From an uncultured bacterium (GTDB lineage Bacteria; Bacillota; Clostridia; TANB77; CAG-508): a stretch of 64,000 nt of DNA. Each line of letters begins with the position of its first letter. Positions within the stretch are counted from its first letter, which is position 1. Position numbers and translations under genes: made by a program. The notes beneath the pieces were generated by a model. The model made no database searches, was not told the origin of the DNA, and saw only the letters and a list, made by a program, of their open reading frames with translations. Shown here in pieces: positions 10,069 to 18,989 of the stretch. The stretch spans positions 1 to 64,000 of the forward strand of contig CAJMRY010000003.1 of the NCBI GenBank assembly GCA_905215935.1. Direction: 5' to 3'.

Positions 10069-11928
10069 TTATACTTTTTTACTTAATACTCTAAGTGAAT
10101 TAAGTATTACCAAAATAGAAACTCCTACATCTGCAAATACAGCTTCCCACATTGACCCAAGTCCTATAGCAGTTAATGTTAAAACTCCTACTTTAACTGC
10201 AATTGCAAAAACTATATTTTGTTTAACAATTCTCATTGTCTTTTTTGATATTTTAATAGCATCAATTATTCTAGATGGTTCATCTGTCATTATAACTATA
10301 TCAGCTGATTCAATTGCGCTATCTGCTCCGAGCTACTCCCATTGCAATTCCGATATCGGAAAGTGCTAAAACTGGACTATCGTTTATACCATCTCCAACA
10401 AAAACGATATTTCCTTTTTCTGTTTTTTCTTTCATTAAATTTTCAAGTTTTTCTACTTTACCATCTGGTAATAATTCTGCATAAACCTCATCAATTTCTA
10501 ATTTATTTGCTATAGCTTTGCTGGTAGATGCTTTATCTCCTGTTAGCATAACAGTTTTTTTAACGTTATTTTTCTTTAAACTCTTAATTGTTTCTTTAGC
10601 ATCGTTTTTTATTTTATCTGATATTACTATATATCCTGCAAATTTATTATCAATTGAAACATATATAACAGTTCCAATATCATCACAAGCTATATAGTCT
10701 ATATTTCTTATTTCCATCAATTTACTATTTCCGAACTAAAATATCTTTATCTTCTACTTTTGCTGTTATACCAAGTCCTGATAATTCTTTTGCTTCTGTT
10801 ATTAATCTTTCATCTATTTTCTTATTATATACATTTTTTAAAGATATTGATATTGGATGATTTGAATAATATTCAGCATGTGCTACAATTTTTAAAAATT
10901 CTTCTTTAGAAATTCCAACATGTTCTATTTTTTGTACTTCAAAAACACCTTCTGTTAAAGTACCGGTTTTATCAAATACAAATGTTTCTGCTTTAGATAA
11001 AGTTTCTAAATAATTACTACCTTTTACAAGTATACCTTTTTTAGCACATCCTCCAATTCCCCCAAAGAATCCTAGTGGTATTGATATTACAAGTGCACAA
11101 GGGCATGATACTACTAAAAATGTAAGAGCTCTATAAAGCCAATCTACAAAACTTGTACTTTTAAAAATAAATGGTGGAAAGCATGCTAATATTACTGCAA
11201 TTATAACAACAATTGGTGTATAATATTTTGCAAATTTAGTTATAAAATTCTCTTGTTTAGATTTTTTACTACTTGCATTTTCTACTAACTCTAATATTTT
11301 TGAAACTGTAGATTCTCCAAATTCTTTTGTTACTTTTATAGTTAATACTCCATCTTGACTAATACATCCACTTAATACTTCAAAAGATTTTTCTACCTTT
11401 TTAGGAACAAATTCTCCTGTTAGTGCTTTTGTATCTAGATTAGATGTTCCTTCTATAACAACACCATCTAGAGGAATTTTTTCTCCTGGTTTTACTACAA
11501 TTATTTCTCCTAATTTTACATCATTTGGATCTACTTTTTCTATTTTATTATTTCTTTTTACATTTGCATAATCTGGTCTTAAATCCATTAAACTACTAAT
11601 AGAGTTTCTTGATTTATCTACTGCATAACTTTGAAATAATTCTCCTATCTGATAAAAAAGCATAACAGCTACTGCTTCTGGAAACTCTCCTATAGCAAAA
11701 GCACCTATTGTAGCAATAGCCATAAGAAAATTTTCATCAAACACTTTACCTCTAAAGATATTTCTTATTGCTTTTAAAACAATATCAAGTCCGAACTATA
11801 AAATAACTTATTAAATATATGCCTTTATTAATATATTCATTTTGAAAATGTACTAGTAATGAAATAATAAATAATATAAGAGCAATTACAATCTTTATTC
11901 CTCTTTTTTTCATTAAACTCACTTCCAT
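10069..11928 (-). CDS. Cd/Zn/Pb-type P1B ATPase with three CGG +1 sites
   Basis: Heavy-metal exporter of the inner membrane. Seen: N-terminal helices, the FDENFLMAIATIGAFAIGEFPEA segment split over the ZntA-like region, phosphatase-domain TGE (ALTGEFVP), SCPCAL metal-binding helix, DKTGTLT phosphorylation motif, HP (HPISISL), and GDGINDSP. Three CGG triplets interrupt the frame: 11793-11791, 10733-10731 and 10330-10328 (minus). Dropping each C gives IVGLDIVLKA, LVGNSKLME and GVAGADSAIE, all family-typical. The protein is about 619 aa with no HMA domain; that domain is the separate gene upstream. I chose the start at 11928 (RBS AGAAGAG); 11913 is also possible. Confidence 0.9.
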
Positions 11929-11930
11929 TC

Positions 11931-12152
11931 TTAAATCTCTTCTAATTTCACATCTGGTTCTTCTCTTTTTATGGCTTTTTTTACTTGTTTCATAATTTCT
12001 TCTATATTCTCTTCATTATATTCAATAACCATTCTTCCTGTCATAAAACTTATAGATGCAGTTTCTATACCTTTTATTTTTTGAATTTGACTTTCCATTT
12101 TCGCTGCACAATTTGCACAATCTAATCCTTTTAATTTGTATGTTTTTTTCAT
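11931..12152 (-). CDS. Small heavy-metal-associated (HMA) protein
   Basis: 73 aa with the ferredoxin-like HMA fold and the metal-binding motif GLDCANCAAK (CxxC) at residues 9-18. An acidic tail (EEPDVKLEEI) follows. It equals the N-terminal metal-binding domain of ZntA/CadA ATPases and lies directly upstream of the ATPase, which lacks that domain. It therefore probably delivers metal to it or acts as a detached domain. Stop and downstream start are 2 nt apart, implying translational coupling. Confidence 0.85.
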   Translation of the reverse strand: MKKTYKLKGLDCANCAAKMESQIQKIKGIETASISFMTGRMVIEYNEENIEEIMKQVKKAIKREEPDVKLEEI

Positions 12153-12195
12153 AATAATCTACCTCCACATTTATAAATATTCTTTATTTTTATTT

Positions 12196-12555
12196 CTACT
12201 TGTGTTCTATATGTTCTATACCAAGTTCAAACAATCCTTTTACATGATCATCATCTAACATATAATAAACTTCTTTTCCTTCTTTTCTACACTTAACTAT
12301 GTTCATTCTTCTTAAAGTCCCTAGCTGATGAGATATAGAAGACTTACTCATCCCTAAAACATTTGCTATATCACATACACACATTTCATTTTGGTCAAGT
12401 GCAAATAGTATTTTTGCTCTTGTTGTGTCTCCTAATATTTTAAAAAATTCTGCCAACTTGTTAAATAAATCATTATCTGGCATTTTACCCAAAGTATCAT
12501 CTACTACATTTTGGTGTATGATATTACAATCACATATAAATTCATTTTTTGACAT
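12196..12555 (-). CDS. ArsR/SmtB-family metal-sensing repressor (CadC/CmtR-like)
   Basis: 119 aa winged helix. Seen: CDCN near the N-terminus, ARAKILFALDQNEMCVCDIA with the CVC metal-ligand motif in alpha-3, and recognition helix MSKSSISHQLGTL. The combination of N-terminal Cys residues and CVC resembles Cd/Pb/Zn sensors of the CadC group. It is first in an operon with the HMA protein and ATPase, so it likely represses them until metal binds. Its promoter carries ArsR-type inverted repeats. Confidence 0.88.
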   Translation of the reverse strand: MSKNEFICDCNIIHQNVVDDTLGKMPDNDLFNKLAEFFKILGDTTRAKILFALDQNEMCVCDIANVLGMSKSSISHQLGTLRRMNIVKCRKEGKEVYYMLDDDHVKGLFELGIEHIEHK

Positions 12556-12611
12556 TTTTTATCTCCTTTCTTTCTCGCAATAATTTATTGTATTCGTCTT
12601 TTAATTGAGTA

Positions 12612-12660
12612 TATATTCAACTTTAAAACTATTATAGTTGAATATATGTTCAATTGTCAA
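12612..12660 (-). promoter_or_regulatory. Promoter and ArsR-type operator of the metal-efflux operon
   Basis: On the minus strand TTGACA (12660-12655) and TATAAT (12636-12631) are 18 nt apart. The spacer is filled by TTGAACATATATTCAA, an ArsR/CadC-type inverted repeat, and a second half-site pair (TATATTCAAC/GTTGAATATA) spans the -10. Repressor binding here would block polymerase directly. Confidence 0.8.
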
Positions 12661-12690
12661 TAGTTTTTTATATATTTTTTAGACAAAAAA

Positions 12691-12727
12691 ACTCTCTTAA
12701 ACAACGTAAAAAGTTATTTAAAAGAGT
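12691..12727 (-). terminator. Second terminator downstream of rpmE
   Basis: Imperfect stem ACTCTCTTAAACAAC / GTTATTTAAAAGAGT with loop GTAAAAA. On the minus strand it is followed by a run of seven T. Confidence 0.65.
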
Positions 12728-12760
12728 CTCTATAAGATTATTTCTTACATAACTAAAAAA

Positions 12761-12778
12761 GAATAGCTTTTGCTACTC
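12761..12778 (-). terminator. Terminator of rpmE
   Basis: Short stem GAGTAGC/GCTATTC (one G-T pair) with loop AAAA, followed on the minus strand by TTTTTTAG. It lies just after the rpmE stop. Confidence 0.7.
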
Positions 12779-12795
12779 TTTTATTCATATTATAT

Positions 12796-12996
12796 TTATG
12801 CAATTCCATATTTCTTTTTAAATCTATCTGCTCTACCACCTGTTGTTTCTCTTTTTAAGTTACCTGTCCAGAATGGATGACATTTTGAACAAACATCAAC
12901 TTTCATATCACCTTTTGTTGAATTTGTTGTAAAAACATTTCCACATGCACATGTAATTGTTGCTTCTGCATAATTTGGATGTATTCCTTCTTTCAT
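12796..12996 (-). CDS. rpmE: Ribosomal protein bL31 (zinc-ribbon form)
   Basis: 66 aa, starting MKEGIHPNY. Two CxC/CxxC pairs (CACGN and CSKCHPFWTG) show the zinc-binding form, not the Zn-independent paralogue. The end GGRADRFKKKYGI is typical. The start at 12996 follows GGAGAGG-like sequence; an upstream ATG lacks an RBS. Component of the large subunit, monocistronic with its own terminator. Confidence 0.95.
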   Translation of the reverse strand: MKEGIHPNYAEATITCACGNVFTTNSTKGDMKVDVCSKCHPFWTGNLKRETTGGRADRFKKKYGIA

Positions 12997-13088
12997 TTGT
13001 TTCACCTCTCCCTTAATAAAATAAAAACTACCGTTTAATATATTAACACAAATTTTTATACATTTCAATAGTTATATTAAAATTATTT

Positions 13089-13238
13089 CTATTTATTATT
13101 TTGTTCGTACATATATCTTGCTGAAGATTCAAGTTCTTGTTTTAAAGATACTTTTGTAACCAGTTTACTTATTATATTAAATAGGCAAGCTACAATTAAC
13201 ACAAATAATAATAATTTCTTCCATATTTTTGCTATCAT
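13089..13238 (-). CDS. Small membrane protein of unknown function
   Basis: 49 aa preceded by GGAG (8 nt before the ATG). One transmembrane helix (KLLLFVLIVACLFNII) is followed by a ~25-residue charged tail. No family recognised. Possibly a septum- or envelope-related micro-protein, but nothing in the context shows this. Confidence 0.5.
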   Translation of the reverse strand: MIAKIWKKLLLFVLIVACLFNIISKLVTKVSLKQELESSARYMYEQNNK

Positions 13239-13345
13239 AATATCTCTATCTCCTTATTACAATATAATTTTATTATACTATGAATCTGAAATTTGTCAAC
13301 TTTTATAGAAATTTAATTTTACTATTTAACTACATATAAATCTTC

Positions 13346-14041
13346 CTACTTATTACTAATATGTATATTTTCTATCTCAGCTTTCATTTCTCTTGCAACA
13401 ATATTTTGAATTTGAGCAGCACCTTCACCTGTTATTTCTTCTGCATCTGCTCTTATAATTACACTAATACTTATATCATTTACAAAAATAACTACATCCT
13501 TAAATCCTTTTGTTTTTATTAGATTTTCGCAAATCATAATAGAATTTTTCAAATCATTTATCTTTTTAATTTCTGTTTGTGATATTGCTTTTTGATCTGC
13601 TGATATAGAAGTATTATCTAATATTTTTTGGTAACTTTCTATCATTTGTGAATACATTGTATCTCTTGTTAATCTTGAATTTGTAAAATATTCATCGATT
13701 TCTTTAGTACTTGCTTTAGATGATGTAGCAACTGTTTCGTTTTCACTTTGGGATTTGCTTGAATTTGAATTGTTTTTTTCATCCACTGCACTATTGTTAT
13801 TGCTATTATTTTCTACACTAGTTGCAGTCTCTAAACTTTCAGAAGAACTTTCACTACTTTCTATAGCATTACTACTAACCAGTTTTGCATCACCTATTCC
13901 AGCAACTTCTTCCGAATCTACTAAACTGCTAGTTGCAACTAAACCTTCTCCATCACCAGTTGTATAATTTAAATATCCTGCTGTTATTAGCATTAGAGCT
14001 ATAACAAATATAACAATTTGATTTTTTTTAATAATTTTCAA
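13346..14041 (-). CDS. spoIIIAH: Stage III sporulation protein AH
   Basis: 231 aa. One N-terminal transmembrane helix (IVIFVIALMLITAGYLNY), then a low-complexity Ser/Asn/Glu linker of about 90 residues, then a C-terminal ring-forming domain (about residues 125-228) with the YscJ/FliF-like pattern ending IVAREMKAEIENIHI. In the family, SpoIIIAH sits in the mother-cell membrane and pairs with forespore SpoIIQ in the feeding-tube channel. It is the last spoIIIA gene, separated from AG by an inverted-repeat element. Call rests on domain layout and operon position. Confidence 0.9.
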   Translation of the reverse strand: MKIIKKNQIVIFVIALMLITAGYLNYTTGDGEGLVATSSLVDSEEVAGIGDAKLVSSNAIESSESSSESLETATSVENNSNNNSAVDEKNNSNSSKSQSENETVATSSKASTKEIDEYFTNSRLTRDTMYSQMIESYQKILDNTSISADQKAISQTEIKKINDLKNSIMICENLIKTKGFKDVVIFVNDISISVIIRADAEEITGEGAAQIQNIVAREMKAEIENIHISNK

Positions 14042-14072
14042 AATTAATCACTCCTTCTTAAAAAATGTCAAA

Positions 14073-14214
14073 TGTCAAAAGGGACGGGGCATTTTGACAA
14101 TTTTTTATTTTTAGATTTCTAGTTATAATTTTAAGATAACTATATATTTTTAATCATTCTTCTTTATTAAATACTACTTAAGAAAAGTGTCAAAATGCCC
14201 CGTCCCTTTTGACA
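14073..14214. repeat. 27-bp perfect inverted repeat between spoIIIAG and spoIIIAH (REP/MITE-like)
   Basis: Two perfectly complementary 27-nt arms (14073-14099 and 14188-14214) share the GC-rich centre GGGACGGGGC and TGTCAAAA ends. An 88-nt AT-rich spacer separates them. GGGACGG-type palindromes are common in Bacillota genomes as REP-like or transposase-associated repeats. In the operon transcript the arms would form one long hairpin just before spoIIIAH and could reduce read-through. Confidence 0.75.
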
Positions 14215-14226
14215 CTTTTTGACATT

Positions 14227-14854
14227 TTATTTTTTCATTTCAAATACTTGTATTTTATGACTTCCAATTCCAGTTACCGCTTCTACTGCCGAAATTATAT
14301 TAGATTTAACTTCTATGTTTGATGCACCTTCAGCTGTAATTATTGCTCCTTCTATCTTTGGACTTACTATACTCCCGAGTAATAGGTGTCTTTTCTCCAT
14401 TATCTTCTTGATAAATGATATCTTTTTTAGTGCTATTTTCATTTATTTTCCTAGTTCCTCCTTCCTTATCAGTTTCTTCTGTTATACTTTCAGTTAAGTC
14501 TTCATTATATAGAGGCACTATTTGACTTGTTTTTGAATATGTAATTAAAACATCTACATTTCCCACTCCTTGCATTTTAGATAGTATGTTTTTTAACTTG
14601 TCTTCTATATCATTATTTGATGTGTTCACATTTTCATTTACTGTTTGATTAGATACCGCTAACTGTTTCGACATACTATTTGTATTTTTATTAGATTCTG
14701 ATTTGTTATCTTTTTTCCAAATTGTATTAATAGCTATAATTGTTATAATAAGAATAATTACAAATGCTACTAAATTTTCAACTGTTTTTTTATTATCTTT
14801 TTCTCCCTTTTTTATAGCTAAAGCCTTAACTTTCTCTATTTTCTCTTTTATCAT
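14227..14854 (-). CDS. spoIIIAG: Stage III sporulation protein AG, one CGG +1 site
   Basis: Channel protein of the SpoIIIA-SpoIIQ complex. N-terminal transmembrane helix (VAFVIILIITIIAINTIW), then MQGVGNVDVLITY and, after an inserted polar stretch, the ring-building segment EGAIITAEGASNIEVKSNIISAVEAVTGI split across its strands, as in SpoIIIAG families. The frame breaks at CGG 14377-14375 (minus). Dropping its C joins TPITGSIVSPKIEGAI, restoring the conserved core. Reconstructed length is 208 aa, as expected for SpoIIIAG. Without the shift the channel domain would be missing. Confidence 0.9.
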
Positions 14855-14872
14855 AAGTACATTCCTCCATTT

Positions 14873-15493
14873 CTAATGAATGAGTATATTTTTTGTTTTT
14901 ATATCATATATATTACTTAAATATTCCTTTAAGTTATTTGCATTTTTATTTGAAATTTGATATTCTTTTTCTTGTTTTGTAGTCTTATTAGATAGTTCTA
15001 TACTAATCTTTTCTATACTATCAACTATACCAATTACATTACTTTTACTTTGTTTTTTTTCATCTTCTTCATTTGCTATCTCTCCCGAAATAGTAATATC
15101 TATACTCTCAATTCTATATTCTTCATCATCTGAAATCTTTAAATCTACATCTTGTACTTCAAACCCTTTTGATTTAATTTTACTTTTTATATCAACTTTC
15201 AAATTTGTTTCGTACATCTGCTTTATGTTAAAATTATTACTTTTCTCTAAATTAGTAGATACGACTTCTTTTGAATCACTATATTTATCAAAATCTATAA
15301 TAGATGCCATGCTCCCTGAATTACCTTTAAACTTATTAATTACTGGCACGACTATAGTAAATAGTATAAAAATACCAATAACTATTTTTATGTACTTTTT
15401 GCTACTACCTTCTGGAAGTATCATTTCTATTATACTTCCAATAATAACTGAAATTATAATACCTTGTGCCCAACTGCTAATCCAAGAAATCAT
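14873..15493 (-). CDS. spoIIIAF: Stage III sporulation protein AF
   Basis: About 206 aa. It starts MISWISSWAQGIIISVIIGS and has a second helix (YIKIVIGIFILFTIVVPVI), the two-helix N-terminus typical of SpoIIIAF. A soluble C-terminal alpha/beta domain with ring-building similarity follows. Start 15493 is preceded by AAGGAGG; the longer frame is not supported. It almost abuts the end of spoIIIAE. Confidence 0.92.
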   Translation of the reverse strand: MISWISSWAQGIIISVIIGSIIEMILPEGSSKKYIKIVIGIFILFTIVVPVINKFKGNSGSMASIIDFDKYSDSKEVVSTNLEKSNNFNIKQMYETNLKVDIKSKIKSKGFEVQDVDLKISDDEEYRIESIDITISGEIANEEDEKKQSKSNVIGIVDSIEKISIELSNKTTKQEKEYQISNKNANNLKEYLSNIYDIKTKNILIH

Positions 15494-15503
15494 TATTTCC
15501 TCC

Positions 15504-16652
15504 TTACCTATACATAAGACCACTATTAGATATTTTTACTACAAGTGTTACACCAATAATAAGCATAACAGAAACACTACATAATATTCCAAGTAGTAAT
15601 TTAAATGTATCTCCCATTTGGTCTAATAGTTTAATAATTTTCCCATCTGCAATAGGCTGGCATAGACTTGCCCCTAGATAATACATTGTCATTAATATAA
15701 CTAGCTTTATTATTGGTTTTACACAAATAGCAATAATTACTACTACACCTACAATTCCAAGCGCATTTTTTAGAATCGAACTACATCCTATTACTGTATC
15801 TACTGCATCACCTAGTATTTTTCCTACTACTGGTATAAAACTAGAAACTGCTGCTTTTGTAGTTTTAGCAGTTATACCATCTACACTACTGCTTAACGTC
15901 CCTTCTAGTGAAACTATTCCTACAAATAAAGTTAATACTACTCCAAGTACCCATACTACACTTGATTTAAAAAATTTAGATAACTTGTCTATCTGCAATC
16001 TATCAGAAATTTTAGATATAATTCCTAAAGCAGTTGATACTAAAACGATTGGTATTATTACATCTTTTATAAAATTACCTATTAGCGTAATTATAAATAA
16101 TAAAATAGGTTGTAACATACTAGCAGAAGCTATGCTACCTGTTGTTACCATAAGTGTAATTAAAAGAGGTATTAATATATTCATAAATCCTACTAAATTT
16201 TGAATAGACTCTTTTACCATTTGTAAAACTTCAGAAAAACTTGTCATTATTAAAGTAACTATTAATATGTATTGTACATAATATGTAATTTGTGAAATAC
16301 TTTTATTTTCTAGTCCATCACTTATACTTTTTATAATACTATGAACTATTATAATAACTATAATAGAACCTATACTTGCAATTGAATTTACAATTTCTTT
16401 TCCAAATAACTTCCAAATATTTCGTATTATTTTTTCATTTTCTACTTTTCCTGTTATTGCAGAATTTAATATGTCACCAACCTCCATATCACTAAATACA
16501 TCTTTTGTATAATCATTTGCTTCTTTTATAAAAGATGAAATATTTAAAGTATCTTTTTGTGATTCTATAATTTCCATGTTATTAGTAGCATTACATGTAT
16601 AAAAACAATTAATAAAAAATATGATGAGACTACAAACAATTATTTTTTTCAT
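15504..16652 (-). CDS. spoIIIAE: Stage III sporulation protein AE
   Basis: 382 aa. A signal peptide (MKKIIVCSLIIFFINCFYTC) is followed by about six to eight hydrophobic helices, matching the polytopic SpoIIIAE family. GVVLTLFVGIVSLEGTLSSSVDG and SFIPVVGKILGDAVDTVIG are family-typical segments (each seen in pieces). The RBS GCGGAGGT is strong. The ~100-nt gap before it (after spoIIIAD) holds no gene. Confidence 0.92.
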   Translation of the reverse strand: MKKIIVCSLIIFFINCFYTCNATNNMEIIESQKDTLNISSFIKEANDYTKDVFSDMEVGDILNSAITGKVENEKIIRNIWKLFGKEIVNSIASIGSIIVIIIVHSIIKSISDGLENKSISQITYYVQYILIVTLIMTSFSEVLQMVKESIQNLVGFMNILIPLLITLMVTTGSIASASMLQPILLFIITLIGNFIKDVIIPIVLVSTALGIISKISDRLQIDKLSKFFKSSVVWVLGVVLTLFVGIVSLEGTLSSSVDGITAKTTKAAVSSFIPVVGKILGDAVDTVIGCSSILKNALGIVGVVVIIAICVKPIIKLVILMTMYYLGASLCQPIADGKIIKLLDQMGDTFKLLLGILCSVSVMLIIGVTLVVKISNSGLMYR

Positions 16653-16756
16653 TTGTACCTCCGCTAGCTTGTATAGTTATATCTCAAAGTATGTCTAATG
16701 TCAGACCCTCTAAACCATACTATAGGCTACTTACCATTAACTATTAACCTTAAAAT

Positions 16757-17143
16757 TTAAGGTAAAATCTTTATAATAGTCTCTAAAAGACTAGAAATAA
16801 TAGGAATAGAAATTGCAATTATCATAACTTTACCTCCCATATCTATTTTAGTAGCAATAGCACTTTCTCCTGCATCTTTGCAAATACTAACAGCAAATTC
16901 TGTTAAAAATGCAATTCCTGTAATTTTTATTAATAAAAAAATAAAATCTTTATTAATACTAGTTTTATTTGCTAAATTAGTTAATAAATTTATAACTCCA
17001 GACATTTTATCTAGCACCAAAACAAGTATTAGAGCCCCTGCAATCAAAGATACATATACTGCAAATTCTGGTCTATACTGTTTTATAATAATTATCACAA
17101 TAAGTGAAATTAACCCAATACCTATAATTTTAATAATATCCAT
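16757..17143 (-). CDS. spoIIIAD: Stage III sporulation protein AD
   Basis: 128 aa with four predicted helices, starting MDIIKIIGIGLISLIVIIII. The FLTEFAVSICKDAGESAIA segment is highly typical of SpoIIIAD. Membrane component of the mother-cell secretion-like complex. Starts 18 nt after spoIIIAC. Confidence 0.94.
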   Translation of the reverse strand: MDIIKIIGIGLISLIVIIIIKQYRPEFAVYVSLIAGALILVLVLDKMSGVINLLTNLANKTSINKDFIFLLIKITGIAFLTEFAVSICKDAGESAIATKIDMGGKVMIIAISIPIISSLLETIIKILP

Positions 17144-17161
17144 TATCTATCACCTTTTATT

Positions 17162-17356
17162 TTAAAGATTGAATATTGTTCTTACTGTACTAAATAAAGT
17201 ACTTATTTCTTTAATGACCATTGTTAGTACAATAACAAGCCCTGCAAGTGTTGTCATCATAGCTTGGTCTTCTCTTCCTGCTCTTACTAAAACTTGATGT
17301 AAAACTGCAACTAAAATACCTATTGCTGCTATTTTAAATAATAAATTAATATCCAT
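17162..17356 (-). CDS. spoIIIAC: Stage III sporulation protein AC
   Basis: 64 aa, two helices: MDINLLFKIAAIGILVAVL and, after QVLVRAGREDQAMM, a second helix. The AGREDQA motif marks the family. RBS AGGAGG. Its neighbours AB and AD confirm the call, although AB lies 229 nt away instead of adjacent. Confidence 0.95.
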   Translation of the reverse strand: MDINLLFKIAAIGILVAVLHQVLVRAGREDQAMMTTLAGLVIVLTMVIKEISTLFSTVRTIFNL

Positions 17357-17502
17357 ACTTAAACTTAGCTTATGCTTGTAATATTACAAACATATCCTCC
17401 TTTCTGATAAGAATTATCTTTTGCACTATTTTGGATGATTACTATTTCGTCATGTATAAGATGCACAATTCCTTATTTTTATTGTTACTAATCATAGCTT
17501 AC

Positions 17503-17548
17503 TTAAAAGTACATACTAGTTTATCTAATTGTTTTATATATTTTTTTC
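17503..17548. repeat. Truncated copy of the structured repeat (left flank and arm only)
   Basis: TTAAAAGTACATACTAG followed by an arm-like GTTTATCTAATTGTTTTATA. It matches the left flank of copies 1-3, but the core and right arm are missing. It sits between spoIIIAB and spoIIIAC, in a 229-nt gap unusual for this operon. Confidence 0.6.
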
Positions 17549-17585
17549 ATTTCTTATATTATAATTTTTCTAATTTTATTAATTC

Positions 17586-18096
17586 TCAAACCAATACAAT
17601 AACAATAGCAAGTCCAACCACCATTCCGAAGTGTTTTATACATTTTTTCATTTTTTTCTTTTTCTTTTTGTGCTACTTCTATCTGTGTATTTAAAAAATT
17701 ACTAACTAACTTAATCTCACTTATTTGCCCATTTATATCTGTCTTACCTAGTAATTTACTCAAAGCTTTTAAAACTTCTTTATCTTCTTTATTCAGATTA
17801 TTATTTGATTCATCTATTGCTTCACACCATGCAATATCTGCAGTTTTATTTCTCATTTTATTTGATGAATTCTTAAAGATTTGTCCTATATTTTCGCCAA
17901 ATTTATCAGAAATTTCTTTAAAAATTTCTGGTATAGGTTCATATGTAAATTTTATTTTTGCTTCAAACATTGCTAAAGCATTTTTTATTTCTTGTAACTC
18001 TTTTACTCTATTGCTATATTTTTTTCCAATTAATATACCTATAAAAGAAGTTGTCCCAAATATAAAAATAAGTATTAAATATTTTACAAATTCCAT
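17586..18096 (-). CDS. spoIIIAB: Stage III sporulation protein AB, one CGG +1 site
   Basis: Reconstructed 169 aa. One N-terminal helix (LILIFIFGTTSFIGILIG), a helical middle (LQEIKNALAMFEAKI, IEVAQKEKEKNEKMYKTL) and a C-terminal helix. The C-terminal helix appears only if the C of CGG 17628-17626 (minus) is skipped: the tail becomes LGMVVGLAIVIVLV, the family-typical end with its conserved glycine. Read normally, the tail is a hydrophilic Cys/Tyr-rich string with no match. The fold resembles type II secretion GspF-like domains. Confidence 0.9.
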
Positions 18097-18283
18097 AGAT
18101 TTATTTTCTCCATTGTAAATTTATATAATATATATATATTCATTTGGAATTTTTTTAGAACTGTTTTTATTAATTTTTTATTATTAATTAGTTATAGGTA
18201 TAGTTTCTATTATTTTATAATTTTGAAATAAAAAGAAGAATTTCATATAAATTTAATTATTGAAAATTAAAATATGTGTTGAA

Positions 18284-18325
18284 CAAAAAAGAATAGAATT
18301 TAAGCAAATAAATTCTATTCTTTTT
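18284..18325. terminator. Strong bidirectional terminator
   Basis: Perfect 17-bp stem (AAAAAAGAATAGAATTT and its complement) around loop AAGCAAAT, with U-runs usable on both strands. It lies inside the spoIIIA gene order, between the foreign-looking gene and spoIIIAB, so AB and downstream genes probably need their own promoter. Confidence 0.85.
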
Positions 18326-18402
18326 TATATATAATTATTTGTCAAACAAACTTAGAGTTGGTATTATTAAAAAATATATAATGTACCTTTCCGGCATAAT
18401 TT

Positions 18403-18430
18403 AAGATGGATAGAATTCTATCCATCTTAA
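18403..18430. terminator. Perfect 28-nt palindrome after the foreign-looking gene
   Basis: TAAGATGGATAGAA pairs with TTCTATCCATCTTA with no loop. It starts about 16 nt after the stop of the upstream minus-strand gene. U-run weak; could be terminator, operator or element end. Confidence 0.5.
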
Positions 18431-18446
18431 ATTATTTTACAATAAA

Positions 18447-18806
18447 TTACCATTCCACTGACAGTGTTTCCAGTACATCAAAGATTTCTTTGCCTGTAGT
18501 TGGTGAAGTGTAGCACTTAGAACGAATTGTACAATACGTCTTATTTTTACGTTGCTTATACATTATACCCCCATACCTACTTGTAGAATACGGCTTCTTG
18601 GAGTTAATTATTTTCACAACTGGATCTGTACCATCCTTAGGACATCTTGCAAGGATTATCGTTACATAGTCCATATCCATGTATCCATCTTTCCCTTCAT
18701 ACCTATACGCAGCATATACATTTGATTTGTTCACACGTAAAATTTCATCTGCACATACTTGATACTGTGTGTTTCTTGTCATAGCAATTGCAATTTTCTT
18801 ATACAT
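18447..18806 (-). CDS. Foreign-looking hypothetical protein inserted between spoIIIAA and spoIIIAB
   Basis: 119 aa starting MYKKIAIAMTRNTQYQV, with GGAGG 9 nt before the ATG. Basic, no membrane helix; a Tyr-rich, beta-like middle (AAYRYEGKDGYMDMDYV) and late GGIMYKQRKNKTYC. I recognise no family. The GC content and codon choice (more G/C third bases) clearly differ from the neighbours. spoIIIAA and AB are normally adjacent, so this is most likely a horizontally acquired insert. It has its own leader hairpin and two hairpins downstream. A phage- or plasmid-derived origin is a guess. Confidence 0.6.
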   Translation of the reverse strand: MYKKIAIAMTRNTQYQVCADEILRVNKSNVYAAYRYEGKDGYMDMDYVTIILARCPKDGTDPVVKIINSKKPYSTSRYGGIMYKQRKNKTYCTIRSKCYTSPTTGKEIFDVLETLSVEW

Positions 18807-18828
18807 GTCGAATAACCTCCATGAGAAA

Positions 18829-18868
18829 AACAATCCCTTAGGCGGATTCACAAAAAAGCAGGATTGTT
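18829..18868 (-). promoter_or_regulatory. Leader hairpin of the foreign-looking gene
   Basis: AACAATCC and GGATTGTT arms 24 nt apart directly upstream of the RBS of the inserted gene. The loop contains a T-run on the minus strand. Possible attenuator or element boundary; function unknown. Confidence 0.4.
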
Positions 18869-18989
18869 AACTGTATTACAGTTTAAGTCTCTCTTTTGCA
18901 AATATATATATTATTTGGTACTTATTTTATCATAATGCAATACAAACTACAACTATTAATTACTATTTTGATTATAAAATCTAAACACA

